The position numbers and the translations under genes are program-made. This document shows positions 16,484-25,229 of a stretch of 64,000 bases of DNA, piece after piece (within the stretch, counting starts at the first letter, position 1; each line of letters opens with the position of its first letter). The notes below the pieces were generated by a model. It was not told the origin of the DNA and ran no database searches. It worked only from the letters and a program-made list of their open reading frames with translations. The DNA is taken from assembly GCF_900110425.1 (NCBI RefSeq), contig NZ_FODS01000019.1, positions 1 through 64,000 of the forward strand, in the 5' to 3' direction. The stretch comes from Salinihabitans flavidus (GTDB lineage Bacteria; Pseudomonadota; Alphaproteobacteria; Rhodobacterales; Rhodobacteraceae).

Positions 16484-17308
16484 TCAGCGCATGGCAGTCC
16501 GGCCATCGGCGATGTGGCGACGGAAGAATGCCAGCATCTCTGTCCGGGTAGCGGCGGCCGCCTGCGGGTTGTAGCCCACCAGATTGCCCATGTATCGCTG
16601 GATCGGGATTCTCAGATCAAAGGAATGCGCCGCGTGCGGGTAAATCGTGACCGAAAGTTCCTGTCCACGGCCACGGAACCGGCTGCACTGGTCGGGGGGA
16701 ACCCAGTCGTCCCGCCCACCACCCAGAACAAGCACCGGGGAATGCAGATCAAGCCGCGTGCCCCCGGCAGCGCCGCACCAGGGGTAAAGCGCCACCACGC
16801 CGCGGAATCCCTCGCCGCCAAAGCGGCTGGCGGTGCGCGACAGCGCCGAGATCAGGGCGACGCTGCCGCCATTGCTCTGACCGACGAGAAAGACGTTTTC
16901 GGCATCGACAAAGGACTGGTTGCGCAGGAACTGGAGCGCGGCAAAGGCATCATGCGTGCGGTAGTCGCGCGCGCGGGACAATTCGCCCAGGCTGCCGCAC
17001 ACCCGCCCGCCGGCCCGGTTGCGGGTGCTGAAGCTGTCGAGGTTGAGCACCACAAAGCCATTGCTGCTGATAAAGCGCGCGTAGGCTTCCAGCGAAGCCA
17101 GCACTTCGGGCTGCCAGCCGCCGCAACCGTGCATGAGGACCACGGCGGGCACTGGCCCGCGGGTATTGGGGCGATGCAGGCGGGCGGTCAGCACCGCGCG
17201 GTCGGAAGCGGTGCTTTGCAACCTGACCTGCTGCGTTGCGCCCTGCGCGCCAGCCTGTTTTGCCATCAACAGCACCATGACCAACGCAAGCACCACGAAG
17301 TGCCGCAT
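16484..17308 (-). CDS. secreted alpha/beta hydrolase, dienelactone-hydrolase-like
   Basis: From ATG 17308 the 274-residue protein starts with a signal peptide (MRHFVVLALVMVLLMAKQAGAQG). An alpha/beta-hydrolase fold follows: oxyanion segment LMHGCGGW, nucleophile Ser in VGQSNGGS, the acid in GGGRDDWVPP and the His in YPHAAHSFD. This set of residues and the spacing match the DLH/PET-like hydrolases, which cleave esters or lactones. The signal peptide suggests action in the periplasm or outside. The longer frame to 17374 has no signal sequence at its start, so I prefer the internal ATG. There is no operon partner. The substrate cannot be inferred. Confidence 0.8.
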   Translation of the reverse strand: MRHFVVLALVMVLLMAKQAGAQGATQQVRLQSTASDRAVLTARLHRPNTRGPVPAVVLMHGCGGWQPEVLASLEAYARFISSNGFVVLNLDSFSTRNRAGGRVCGSLGELSRARDYRTHDAFAALQFLRNQSFVDAENVFLVGQSNGGSVALISALSRTASRFGGEGFRGVVALYPWCGAAGGTRLDLHSPVLVLGGGRDDWVPPDQCSRFRGRGQELSVTIYPHAAHSFDLRIPIQRYMGNLVGYNPQAAAATRTEMLAFFRRHIADGRTAMR

Positions 17309-17707
17309 CGCGCTGGCGTGCCCTCCGGCTGGCGCCGCTGCGCGGGAGTGAACGGGGCAAGAGTGCTCGACCATATGCTGTTCCTGTGCCTGTCACGGAC
17401 GATTGCCGCATTGCCCGCAAAGGCGCGACCAAGGGGTTACAGACACCATGCTAGAACAAAAACTGTCAACACCGGAGCAAAAATCGGGCTGTTGGGCGGC
17501 GCAAGCGCAGGCGAGCGCGGGATCACTATTCCTGTCTCGCGGGCTAAGGGCGCGCAGCCGCGCGTAGCTGCCTGAAATATTTTGTTTTGGATCAGGTGGT
17601 TAACCCTGCCCCAGGGTGCGCAGCCGTTCTGTCGACAGGGCCGCTGAAGGCCGGCACATGACATCTGGGCAGCCTCGGCGAGTTCATGCCGGAATCTGCG
17701 AGGAAAC
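17309..17707. other. about 400 bases without a gene between the hydrolase and the binding-protein terminator
   Basis: Contains the upstream region of the hydrolase (17309-17450) and mixed-composition DNA. The plus-strand open frame across it is the antisense of the hydrolase and its leader. I see no promoter that can be defended, no RNA gene and no IS end. Confidence 0.4.
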
Positions 17708-17734
17708 AAAAAAACGGGCGGCTTGCGCCGCCCG
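17708..17734 (-). terminator. intrinsic terminator of the peptide-type binding protein gene
   Basis: Read on the minus strand, CGGGCGGC (17734-17727) pairs with GCCGCCCG (17722-17715) around a GCAA loop. A run of seven T (17714-17708) follows. It begins 23 bases after the stop codon of the binding-protein gene. Confidence 0.88.
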
Positions 17735-17757
17735 GACTTGTGTGAGGTCGCCGGCCC

Positions 17758-19344
17758 TTATTCTGCGGGCGGCATGGCCAGATTGTAGTACATCTGGATC
17801 GGCCGCTGCAGGCCCATGATCCCCGCGTTGAAGGCGATCGGTTCGAAGAACTGGCCAAGGATCGCGAAATGCGCCCCGTCCAGGATTACATCCTGAACCT
17901 GTTGCGCGGACTGGGCGGCGGCTTCGTCGGTTTCGGCCAGAAGGAAAGCTCGCCGCAGCGCGGCCAGTTCCGGCGTGTCGGGCCAGCCGATCCAGCCGGT
18001 TTCCGGATCGCCCGAAAAGGCGATGCGCAACGGATCGCTCAGATCATCAGCGATCCACCAGGTATGGAACATGTTCCACACCTCGCCCTCGTCGGCGGTG
18101 CGGATCACCCGGCGTTCGACAAGCTCGGTCCAGGGCATGGGCCGATGGTCGACATTGATACCCAGCTCCTCGAAAAGCGACAACGTGACGCCGGTGAAGG
18201 CCGAGATAACGGGGCTGTCCACCGGATCCATGATCACGACCTCGGTGCCGTCATAGCCGGCATCGGCAAGCATCTGGCGCGCCGCCTCGACATCGCCGCC
18301 CATAAACCCGCTCGCGCGCTCCTCGACCGAATAGGGCGTACCACAGGGATAGATCGAGCGGCAGGTCTGCCAGTAATCCTCGTTACCGAGCGCGGCACGC
18401 ATGTAGTCTTCCTGCGACATCGCCATGAGCACGGCACGCCGGATATCCGGATCATCGAAGGGCGCGACAAGGTGGTTGAAAACCGCCATGCCGACATTGC
18501 CGCTGGGGTCGGTCACCTCGAGGATCGCGACCTCCTGATCGGCAAAACGGTCGATCACCGAGGTCGAGGGCGATTCAAAGAAATGGATGTCGCCCGCAAG
18601 CGTTGCTTCCACCGCCTCTTCATGCGTGTCGAAGAACACGAATTCGATCCGCTCCATGAAGGGGATCTTGGCGCCCGCGGTCAGCGACGTGGGTTCCTCG
18701 CGGGGCACATAGTCGTCGTTGCGGATATAGACTGCGCGGCGTTCCGGATCCCATTCGTCCAGCGCAAAGATGTACGGGCCGGAGCCGGTGGGGTCGGTGA
18801 TTGGCTGATCGGCAGGCGTGGCCGCGATGCGGGCGGGCATCATGAATGGCACATTCGACGACATCTTGCCCAGCGCTTGAAGCATCCGCGGGAAAGGATG
18901 ACTCAGCTCGATCGTGAAGGTTCCGGCGTCTTCAGCGGTGATTTCCTCGACCAGTTCGAACAACGCCTGACCCACGCCATCGCGCGCCGCCCAGCGCTGC
19001 AGCGAGGCCACGCTATCCGCTGCGGTCACGTCTGTGCCATCGTGCCAGCGCAGTTCGGGGCGCAGGGTGAAGCTCCACAAGAGCCCGTCCTCGGATACGC
19101 TCCACTCGGACACCATTTGCGGCTGGGTCTCGAAATTCTCGTCCATGCCGAACAATGTGTCGTAGACAAGATATCCGTGCGAGCGCGTGATATAGGCCGT
19201 GGTCCAGATGGGATCGAGAAATTCGAGGTTTGCATGGGGCGCGGCGCGAAGCGTCTGCGCATTCGCCGCGCCGGTGCTTCCAAGGGGCGCAACCAACATG
19301 GCGACCCCCATGACGAGGGCGGTAAGTCCTGGCATTCTTGACAT
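17758..19344 (-). CDS. ABC transporter substrate-binding protein, family 5 (dipeptide/oligopeptide type)
   Basis: The 528-residue protein has a signal peptide (MSRMPGLTALVMGVAMLVAPLGS..., cut near ANA at about 29). The family-5 solute-binding fold follows: LEFLDPIWTTAYITRSHGYLVYDTLFG, the LRPELRWHDGTDVTAADSV segment that is a hallmark, GSGPYIF, and the late RAFLLAETDEAAA helix. Such proteins bind peptides, opines, nickel or other solutes for an ABC importer. No permease or ATPase gene lies nearby, so it is an orphan or works with a transporter encoded elsewhere. A clear terminator follows. The start ATG agrees with the signal sequence. The substrate is unknown. Confidence 0.9.
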   Translation of the reverse strand: MSRMPGLTALVMGVAMLVAPLGSTGAANAQTLRAAPHANLEFLDPIWTTAYITRSHGYLVYDTLFGMDENFETQPQMVSEWSVSEDGLLWSFTLRPELRWHDGTDVTAADSVASLQRWAARDGVGQALFELVEEITAEDAGTFTIELSHPFPRMLQALGKMSSNVPFMMPARIAATPADQPITDPTGSGPYIFALDEWDPERRAVYIRNDDYVPREEPTSLTAGAKIPFMERIEFVFFDTHEEAVEATLAGDIHFFESPSTSVIDRFADQEVAILEVTDPSGNVGMAVFNHLVAPFDDPDIRRAVLMAMSQEDYMRAALGNEDYWQTCRSIYPCGTPYSVEERASGFMGGDVEAARQMLADAGYDGTEVVIMDPVDSPVISAFTGVTLSLFEELGINVDHRPMPWTELVERRVIRTADEGEVWNMFHTWWIADDLSDPLRIAFSGDPETGWIGWPDTPELAALRRAFLLAETDEAAAQSAQQVQDVILDGAHFAILGQFFEPIAFNAGIMGLQRPIQMYYNLAMPPAE

Positions 19345-19669
19345 GAAAATATCCTTCGACGCTGTGATGAAAATCTGCCCGCAGCCGCGCGCCAGAGGCG
19401 AGCCAGATCAAGCCGGTGTTCCTCACGCTAACCGGGCAGCGCTTCGGCGCACTAATCTCGCTCAGTTTTTCCGAAAAACATGTGGAGCCTTCGATCATCT
19501 GGTTCGGCCTACCGAAAGTGGGGTGCTGTCCGACAGTCCTCGATGTCCGTTTCGCTACTCTCAGCGGTACATCGCCACGCGCCTCCCTGTGGCTTGTCCT
19601 GGCCTTGTCACTCAAGTTCTCATTCGGGCCGGGTCCTCATTGCGGCGCAGGCGGTTTTCCGGTCGCGTT
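19345..19669. other. 325-base gap upstream of the binding-protein gene
   Basis: Holds the leader of the minus-strand binding-protein gene and the 3' flank of the urea-transporter/M23 gene. Several open frames run through it without ribosome sites or protein-like composition. A promoter for the binding protein should lie here, but no convincing -35/-10 pair was found. Confidence 0.4.
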
Positions 19670-21856
19670 CTACATGCTGCGAGGCTCGAACGAGGCATTG
19701 ACGTAGGTGACGCTGCCGCGGGGAAAATCTGCCACGATGCGCGCCGGGCCGCGCAGAGGGGCCACCGTCATCGTGCAACTGAGCGGCAAACCGGGATAGC
19801 TCTTTAGCGGGCGCGTGCGGATCACAAGCTCCGGATTGGCTGAATCCGGGACGGCCACACACTCGCACTGCACAGCGACGAAGACCTGCACCTCGAAGGG
19901 CGACAGGAACTTTCTGAGGTACTGCATGGTCCGCAGTTCCGTCAGTGGCAGAATATCGGTCCACCGCAGGCCCGGCTGAGCGCAGAAGGGGATCGATGGC
20001 GCGGCGACCATCGCCATCGCCATCGACGTTCCGGGCGTGCCTTGTATACGGATCACACGTATGGCGTCGGCGTCCAGCTTGTACTCGACCTCCGAACCTT
20101 CGCTGGTGGCATTCACAAAGGTTCCGTGTGCCGTCAGGCGCGATTCCAAGGTGATCGAGCCGTTGGAGACAACGAAATCCGGGACATCGCCATTGGTGGT
20201 CACCGCAAAGATCGAGCGCCCCGGTCCGAGTCCGGTGAGCAGTTGGTACACCGCCGGATTGGGCCTGGCACTCTCGACGGTTTCGCCCTCGCTGGGCGTT
20301 CCGGCCGCATGCCAGATCCGGGTATTGCCGCTTTCGCCGCCGAATGTGTGGTAGTTGGCAAGTCTGAACGGTTTGGTCGGCGCCCCGGGCTCGCTGCCCG
20401 CCTGCACCTGCATGTGCAGATGCGACACCGTGGAACGCCCGGAATTGCCGACGGCGCCCAGATATGTCGTGTAATCGACCCATTGTCGCGGCGCGACCGC
20501 TATGGACCCCTGCATGAAATGAGCCAGCAGCACATGATTGCCCGCACCTGTTCGCAAGACCAGGTAATTGCCCCAGTTGTCGCCATAGTTTGCCTTGCCC
20601 GGCGGATTGTCTGCGACATTGTTGCGTGTTTCCACCACCTCTCCTATCGCCGGGGAATAGACGGGTTCGCCAAAAAGCGAGGGGCGTCCGCGCCGCTCGC
20701 CCGGAGCGACCAGAGGGCGTTGGAAATCCAGTGCATGTTTCCAGGCGCCCCGATGACTGGGCTTGCTGTCGAAACCCTGAACCACCGCCACCGGGCCGAC
20801 GAGCGGAATCGCCAGCAGTTCCCCCTGCTCACCCCAGCGCCTGCGTGTCCACGCATCCTTGATCCAGGCGTCCTCGGGCCGCTCGAACCAGTCGAGATTG
20901 CGCCGCAGACCCGGCGCAAAGGCCGGGTTGTCCAATGCCAGAATGCCGCTGATGAGTGTGAGACCGAAAGGGATGGGGAAGTAGACAATTCCGGACGGTC
21001 CGGCATAGACCCTCAGAACCGCCGCGAAGAGCGCGCAGATCATCCCGGCAAAGGCAGCGATAACCATCCCGCGCAGGCCTGGCAGGAAGAATACCGCGCC
21101 GAGCGCCATTCCGGACAAGAAGAAATTGTAGGAAGCCGGAGGCCAATACGGATCCAAGCCCGAGGTAACGAGTCCCATCGAAGTCAGCGCACCCACAATC
21201 CAGCCGATCATCCCAGCAAGGAACATGGCCGGAGACCAAACGAATATAAGGACCGAGATCACCGCGCCCGACAGAAGCCAGGGCGAGTAGAGGAACCCGC
21301 CCATGGTCTTCAGAAAGACGCCGGGAAGGTCGATGAAGCTGACCACTTCGACCACGGGCCACCCGAAATACTGGGCCGAATTGCTCATTCCATGGGGAAG
21401 GAGGATGGCCATCATCGCCGCCAACACGGTGTATGGCAGGATTATCGGCGGCAGCGAGGTGTTCCTGAGCAGGCGGCGAAAAATCAAAGTGAAATAGAGA
21501 CCCACGCACAGCGCGCCGAACATGATAACCACCTGCAGCAGAAACGGCAGGTTCATCGGACCCATCAGGAACGCCGCGGCCAGCGAACACAAGAGCGCGT
21601 TCGCGCGCGTCAGGGGGCCAAAGGTGGCGACGTCTCCGCGCGCCATGATCTGGCTGATGATCTCGACAATGCTCAGCGCGAGAAAGGCCACGACCGCCAT
21701 AAGCGGTTCCTGCAGCAGCAGGATCCACATTCCCGCGCCAACCCAGGCCGAACCGATCAGCAGGATCGATGCGAGCGGGCGCAGGTAGAGCTTGGCCGCC
21801 ACGGACATGATCTGCCGGGGTGTCGGGAACTGGTTCTCGGTTGACGAAGCTTCCAA
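19670..21856 (-). CDS. urea transporter-like membrane domain fused to M23 (LytM) peptidase domain
   Basis: The 728-residue protein has two parts. Residues about 18-310 are a polytopic membrane region with about ten helices whose pattern (LSIVEIISQIMARGD, NALLCSLAAAFLMGP, SGMALGAVFFLPG) fits the bacterial urea transporter (UT) family. Residues about 345-520 resemble an M23 metallopeptidase: HALDFQ supplies a His/Asp pair, though the spacing is one shorter than the usual HxxxD, and HLHMQVQAG is the HxH motif. The last 200 residues are an uncharacterised beta-rich tail. The start at TTG 21856 is weak; ATG 21808 is possible. It is the third gene of a unit with an ATP-grasp gene and a PLP decarboxylase. 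Whether it transports urea, processes peptidoglycan, or exports a product of its neighbours is open. Confidence 0.7.
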   Translation of the reverse strand: MEASSTENQFPTPRQIMSVAAKLYLRPLASILLIGSAWVGAGMWILLLQEPLMAVVAFLALSIVEIISQIMARGDVATFGPLTRANALLCSLAAAFLMGPMNLPFLLQVVIMFGALCVGLYFTLIFRRLLRNTSLPPIILPYTVLAAMMAILLPHGMSNSAQYFGWPVVEVVSFIDLPGVFLKTMGGFLYSPWLLSGAVISVLIFVWSPAMFLAGMIGWIVGALTSMGLVTSGLDPYWPPASYNFFLSGMALGAVFFLPGLRGMVIAAFAGMICALFAAVLRVYAGPSGIVYFPIPFGLTLISGILALDNPAFAPGLRRNLDWFERPEDAWIKDAWTRRRWGEQGELLAIPLVGPVAVVQGFDSKPSHRGAWKHALDFQRPLVAPGERRGRPSLFGEPVYSPAIGEVVETRNNVADNPPGKANYGDNWGNYLVLRTGAGNHVLLAHFMQGSIAVAPRQWVDYTTYLGAVGNSGRSTVSHLHMQVQAGSEPGAPTKPFRLANYHTFGGESGNTRIWHAAGTPSEGETVESARPNPAVYQLLTGLGPGRSIFAVTTNGDVPDFVVSNGSITLESRLTAHGTFVNATSEGSEVEYKLDADAIRVIRIQGTPGTSMAMAMVAAPSIPFCAQPGLRWTDILPLTELRTMQYLRKFLSPFEVQVFVAVQCECVAVPDSANPELVIRTRPLKSYPGLPLSCTMTVAPLRGPARIVADFPRGSVTYVNASFEPRSM

Positions 21857-21898
21857 TGGGGGGCTTTTCCTGTTGCAGCGTCCGGGCGCGATGCCCGG

Positions 21899-23326
21899 TT
21901 AGCCGGAAAGATGAGCAGGCAGCATCTCGGCAGATTCGATGTCGTCAAGCGTTTCCTTGCGGCGAATCTGATGCACCTTACGGTCCGTACCGATCAGAAC
22001 CACCGCCGGGCGCAGGTAGATAAACTGCATCGACTGATCGAAATTATAGGCTCCGACCGGGTGGAATGTCAGGTGATCGCCGGTCTGCAGGCGAGGCAGG
22101 TCGACGTGATCGCGAATGACGTCGATCTCCATGCACAGGCACCCCAGAAGCCGGGTCGGCACAGGAAGGGATTCCACGCGTCGGCACGGATAGGGCTGGA
22201 TGGCGAACCAGTTCGCAGTGAAGAGCAGATGGACACCCGCATCAAGCACATAGCTGAGCCTGGCGGTGTCCGACAGCAGCATCTGTTCCTTGACGACGAT
22301 CGAACTCAGCGACTCGGCCGGTGCATCGGGGCGCGGCCCGCCCTTGACCGCGACGATCGTGGTCGCCAGATAGCCGGCCTCGTCCACAAGGGAGCGCCCC
22401 GCTTCCAGCCGCAGCAAAGGCCTGTCGCGCTTTGGCAACGCGTTCAGCTCAGTGGCGATTGCGTCGGCGTAATCCTCGATCGGCGGAACCACGACCTCGG
22501 CGGGCCCGATCATGCCGTGTAGCAGACTGTTCGAGGGAAAGCCGCCGCCAAGGTTCAGGCAAGGCACCAGACGACCGGTGTCGTCGGACAGGTTCTTGCG
22601 CAGGCCCAGTAGAATCTGCGTGGCCACGCCATAAGTCTCGGGATCAAGAACATAGGTTCCGACATGGCAATGGATCGTGTGCAGCCGAAACCGGGGGTGG
22701 CGAATGATGCGTCGGGCCGCCTGCTGCGCTTCGCCATTTGTCAGGCTGAAGCCGAACTTCGACCAGATCGGTGCGTGTCCGGTGGTCACCCAGACCCTCA
22801 TTCCCACGTCGAAGGTGCCATCCAGTTCTTCGGCCAGATCCTCCACGACGGCCAGCTCGTCCCAGCTGTCGATCTGAATGAGCGCCCCTTCTTGGAGGGC
22901 CATCTTCAGCGAAGAACGGCTCTTGTAGGGGCCGTTATACACGATCTGGGACCCCTCATATCCGAGTCTGCGCGCCTTCTGGTACTCGAAGTCGGAAACC
23001 ACCTCGGCAATCCAGCCTTCATCCTTCATGATCTTGCAGATCGCATCGAGCCGGTTGGTCTTGAACGACCAGGCAAAGCTCGTCGTCTTGTAGCGAGAGG
23101 TGAAGGCTTCGCGAAAATGCCGCAGCTTTCTGTGCAATGTGGCTTCGGAGAACACAAATAGCGGCGAGCCGTGATCGCGTAAAAGTTCGACCACGGACAC
23201 GCCGTCGATCATGTCCAGCACTTCCCCGGCGGTTCCGCGCGACAGGCGGTTGCGATCGGCCGCAGCTTCGATCGGCAGCCTGCCGAGCTCGCTGGTGATC
23301 GTGGGGCCCTGATAGGCGTCGTTCAT
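21899..23326 (-). CDS. fold-type III PLP-dependent decarboxylase (Orn/Lys/DAP decarboxylase family)
   Basis: The 475-residue protein has an alanine-racemase-like barrel. The PLP Lys is at K89 in WSFKTN, the HCHVGTY segment gives a conserved His, GGGFP binds the phosphate, and EAGRSLV follows. The C-terminal beta domain holds the catalytic Cys region (LGCLCMEID). Relatives decarboxylate diaminopimelate, ornithine, arginine or carboxynorspermidine. The N-terminal 40 residues are an extra extension. Its ATG overlaps the stop of the ATP-grasp gene (ATGA), so the two were translationally coupled. It is not a housekeeping lysA by context. Together with an amino-acid ligase-like partner it suggests a small amine- or peptide-type metabolite. 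The substrate is not predictable from sequence. Confidence 0.85.
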   Translation of the reverse strand: MNDAYQGPTITSELGRLPIEAAADRNRLSRGTAGEVLDMIDGVSVVELLRDHGSPLFVFSEATLHRKLRHFREAFTSRYKTTSFAWSFKTNRLDAICKIMKDEGWIAEVVSDFEYQKARRLGYEGSQIVYNGPYKSRSSLKMALQEGALIQIDSWDELAVVEDLAEELDGTFDVGMRVWVTTGHAPIWSKFGFSLTNGEAQQAARRIIRHPRFRLHTIHCHVGTYVLDPETYGVATQILLGLRKNLSDDTGRLVPCLNLGGGFPSNSLLHGMIGPAEVVVPPIEDYADAIATELNALPKRDRPLLRLEAGRSLVDEAGYLATTIVAVKGGPRPDAPAESLSSIVVKEQMLLSDTARLSYVLDAGVHLLFTANWFAIQPYPCRRVESLPVPTRLLGCLCMEIDVIRDHVDLPRLQTGDHLTFHPVGAYNFDQSMQFIYLRPAVVLIGTDRKVHQIRRKETLDDIESAEMLPAHLSG

Positions 23327-24350
23327 GAAGTCACCGGCTTTCTGATCTGTGGTTCCCCGGCATCCGGAGCGGAGTGTCCGTCATCGGCGGCAAACTCGGT
23401 TTCGCCATGCGTGATTATCCTTGCGACATCACCAATATCGGCCACCACGTCTTGGGAGTGGCGAAAGAACATCTTGCCCGCCGGCACTTTGCCCGGTGCG
23501 CTAACCGCGAGCCCGAGCGCCCGTTCGGCGACATAGGCTGGCATGTTGCATCCGGCCTTGGCCGGAAAGGAGATCCAGGCGGGGAATCGCGGGTTGATCT
23601 CGAACAGGTGATGCTCACGCCCGGCTGGCTTGACCAGTTCGATCTCGAACGGCCCATCCCATTTCAGCTCCTTCACAAGCCGTAGCGCGATGTCATTGAC
23701 CACCGGGTCTTCGATCACCACACCGCCATAGCCCTTGCCCAGCTTCGACCGCAGAAGCTTGCGCACGGCGCAGTGGCAGACCAGCCCGCCCTTTCCATCG
23801 CCGACACCGGCGACACCGTATTCTTCGCCATAGATGGCCTCCTGCACCAGCACGGGCGGCCCCCAGACGGCGCAGATTGTGTTGTACGCGACATAGAGCT
23901 GGGCCTCGTTGTAAACGAGACGGGCGTCATAAAGCGCGCCTTTCACATAGCAGGGATAGCCGATCCGCAGCGCATGACCCGCAAGCGTCAGGGGATCGTT
24001 GGCCGCGAAGGTGCGAGGCACCGGCACATCGGTGCGCTTGCCCAGAAGGTCGAGCACTGGCTTGGCCCGGGCCTGCAGCGAGGAGCGTGAAGGCACGGCC
24101 ACCTTGATCCCCAGTTCACCAAGGCTGGATCGCACGGTGAGCAGGTTCTCCAGTTCGGAGTCGAGGGTCGGGATGATCAACGACAGGCCTTCAATCTCAT
24201 GAACTTCCCGCAAGCGCTTGAGCAACTCGCCCGGCCCGGCCACCGGATAGGGAAAGAGATAGGCCGCATCGACATGGTCCCGGTCGCGGGAATAGAGTCC
24301 CGTTTCCATCGCGTCATAGCTGATGCCGATGAAACGCGCCTGGTGTTCAT
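23323..24350 (-). pseudogene. ATP-grasp enzyme lacking its native N-terminus, cut by an IS66 fragment
   Basis: From about 24350 the frame encodes an ATP-grasp (carbamoyl-phosphate-synthase-like ligase) protein. It opens abruptly at HQARFIGISYDAMETGLYSRD, which in relatives is the second strand of the fold, and continues through IIPTLDSELENL, YPCYVKG, VQEAIYGEEYGVAG and the metal site FEIELVK/HLFEINPRFPAW. Upstream, the DNA is an IS66 orfA fragment in another phase. The frame happens to stay open through it to an ATG at 24504, but that gives unrelated sequence and has no ribosome site. The first 20-40 native residues and the promoter are missing. Translation could still start at an internal codon (ATG 24309). 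ATP-grasp enzymes join a carboxylate to an amine using ATP. Confidence 0.75.
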
Positions 24351-24506
24351 TGCGTAGCGCCGCGCAACCTGCGCAACCGAGACCCCGGAAACCCGCGCCT
24401 GCGCGCAGATCGACCGCTTCTCCTCGTCCGACCAGACCCGCTTCTTCTGGCCCTTCTTGCCCGCCATAACCAACCTCAAGATGTCCACTATCGATGGTGG
24501 ACATCT
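24342..24506 (-). mobile_element. IS66-family remnant (5' part of orfA with leader)
   Basis: On the minus strand an ATG at 24467 opens 42 codons reading MAGKKGQKKRVWSDEEKRS and ending VAQVARRYAMNT. This is the helix-turn-helix N-terminus of the IS66 accessory protein TnpA (OrfA). The match ends at about 24342, where the ATP-grasp sequence begins in a different frame. The rest of orfA, orfB and the main transposase are absent. A 28-base inverted repeat lies directly upstream. This is a scar, not an active element. Confidence 0.8.
24479..24506. repeat. 28-bp inverted repeat in front of the IS66 orfA remnant
   Basis: AGATGTCCAC (24479-24488) and GTGGACATCT (24497-24506) are perfect inverted copies around TATCGATG. 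It lies 12 bases upstream of the orfA ATG, so it may be the element's own operator. The position does not fit a terminal repeat unless the element's end was lost. Confidence 0.6.
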
Positions 24507-24659
24507 AGCAGGCACTCCATCACCCCGTCAGTGCGCCGAGACCGGACGGATACGTTTCTTCTGACAAAGCCGTCTCTGATCCACCCAACGTCGCACAAAC
24601 AGCGCAAACACGGAAGAAATTTCCGTGCGTTCCCATTCTATTTCAACGCGTTATGTGGA

Positions 24660-24747
24660 TGGCGGAGACGATGGGATTCGAACCCACGAAACCTTTCGGT
24701 TTACTCCCTTAGCAGGGGAGCGCCTTCGACCGCTCGGCCACGTCTCC
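24660..24747 (-). tRNA. tRNA-Ser (anticodon GCT)
   Basis: On the minus strand GGAGACG (24747-24741) pairs with CGTCTCC (24670-24664), followed by discriminator G and an encoded CCA. The anticodon arm is CTCCC-CTGCTAA-GGGAG, anticodon GCT, reading AGC/AGT. A long variable arm (TAAACCGAAAGGTTT) marks a class II serine tRNA, and GGTTCGAATCC is the T arm. It lies 150 bases from the IS66 scar. Confidence 0.97.
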
Positions 24748-25229
24748 GCGGACGGGTATATCCGCGCGAGCGATGGATTTACAAGGCCAAAAATTCAAAG
24801 TGTGGGCCGGGGCCGGCCTGCCTGCGAACTCCGGTTGCCTTCCGGAACCGGAGGTGGCTGTGCACCCGCGTCTGGTGTCCCAAAACCTCCCTGCGCGTTG
24901 GTCACGCATCACACTCACCGCCCGATCATGCAACTCCGCTCCGCTCAATCGTTGGCGAGCGGTTCGGCCCCGGCGGCGGTCGCGCGGCCGGCCCCGCTTG
25001 CGGCCCTCGCGGGCGTTCTCGCCGGGTTGCCAACGCCCGCCCCCTTCTGTCCCGCCTGGCAGGCGCCTGGATCGTGGGCAGAACCTGCCGCCGCGGCGCT
25101 ACAGCACGCAAAAGCATTGCGTTCCCCTGAGCGGTTTGCCAAACAGTCCCTATTCATGACTGCATCAGGAAACTGAATGCGCTCTCCGATGCGGCGACGT
25201 GTTTTATAGCTTCAAGAGGCTCGATTTTC
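24748..25229. other. about 480 bases between tRNA-Ser and the glycosyltransferase gene
   Basis: Very G+C-rich in the middle (24950-25110), with long open frames on both strands that reflect composition only. It turns more A+T-rich just before the next gene. No ribosome site, RNA gene or repeat was found apart from the leader of the next gene (AAGAGG before its ATG). Confidence 0.4.

Noticed and set aside
16391-17575. 394-codon plus-strand open frame
   Set aside because: Antisense of the secreted hydrolase, whose catalytic residues and signal peptide are clear on the minus strand.
24531-25176. Long open frames across and beside tRNA-Ser
   Set aside because: They run through the tRNA gene in antisense and reflect G+C-rich DNA; no ribosome sites.
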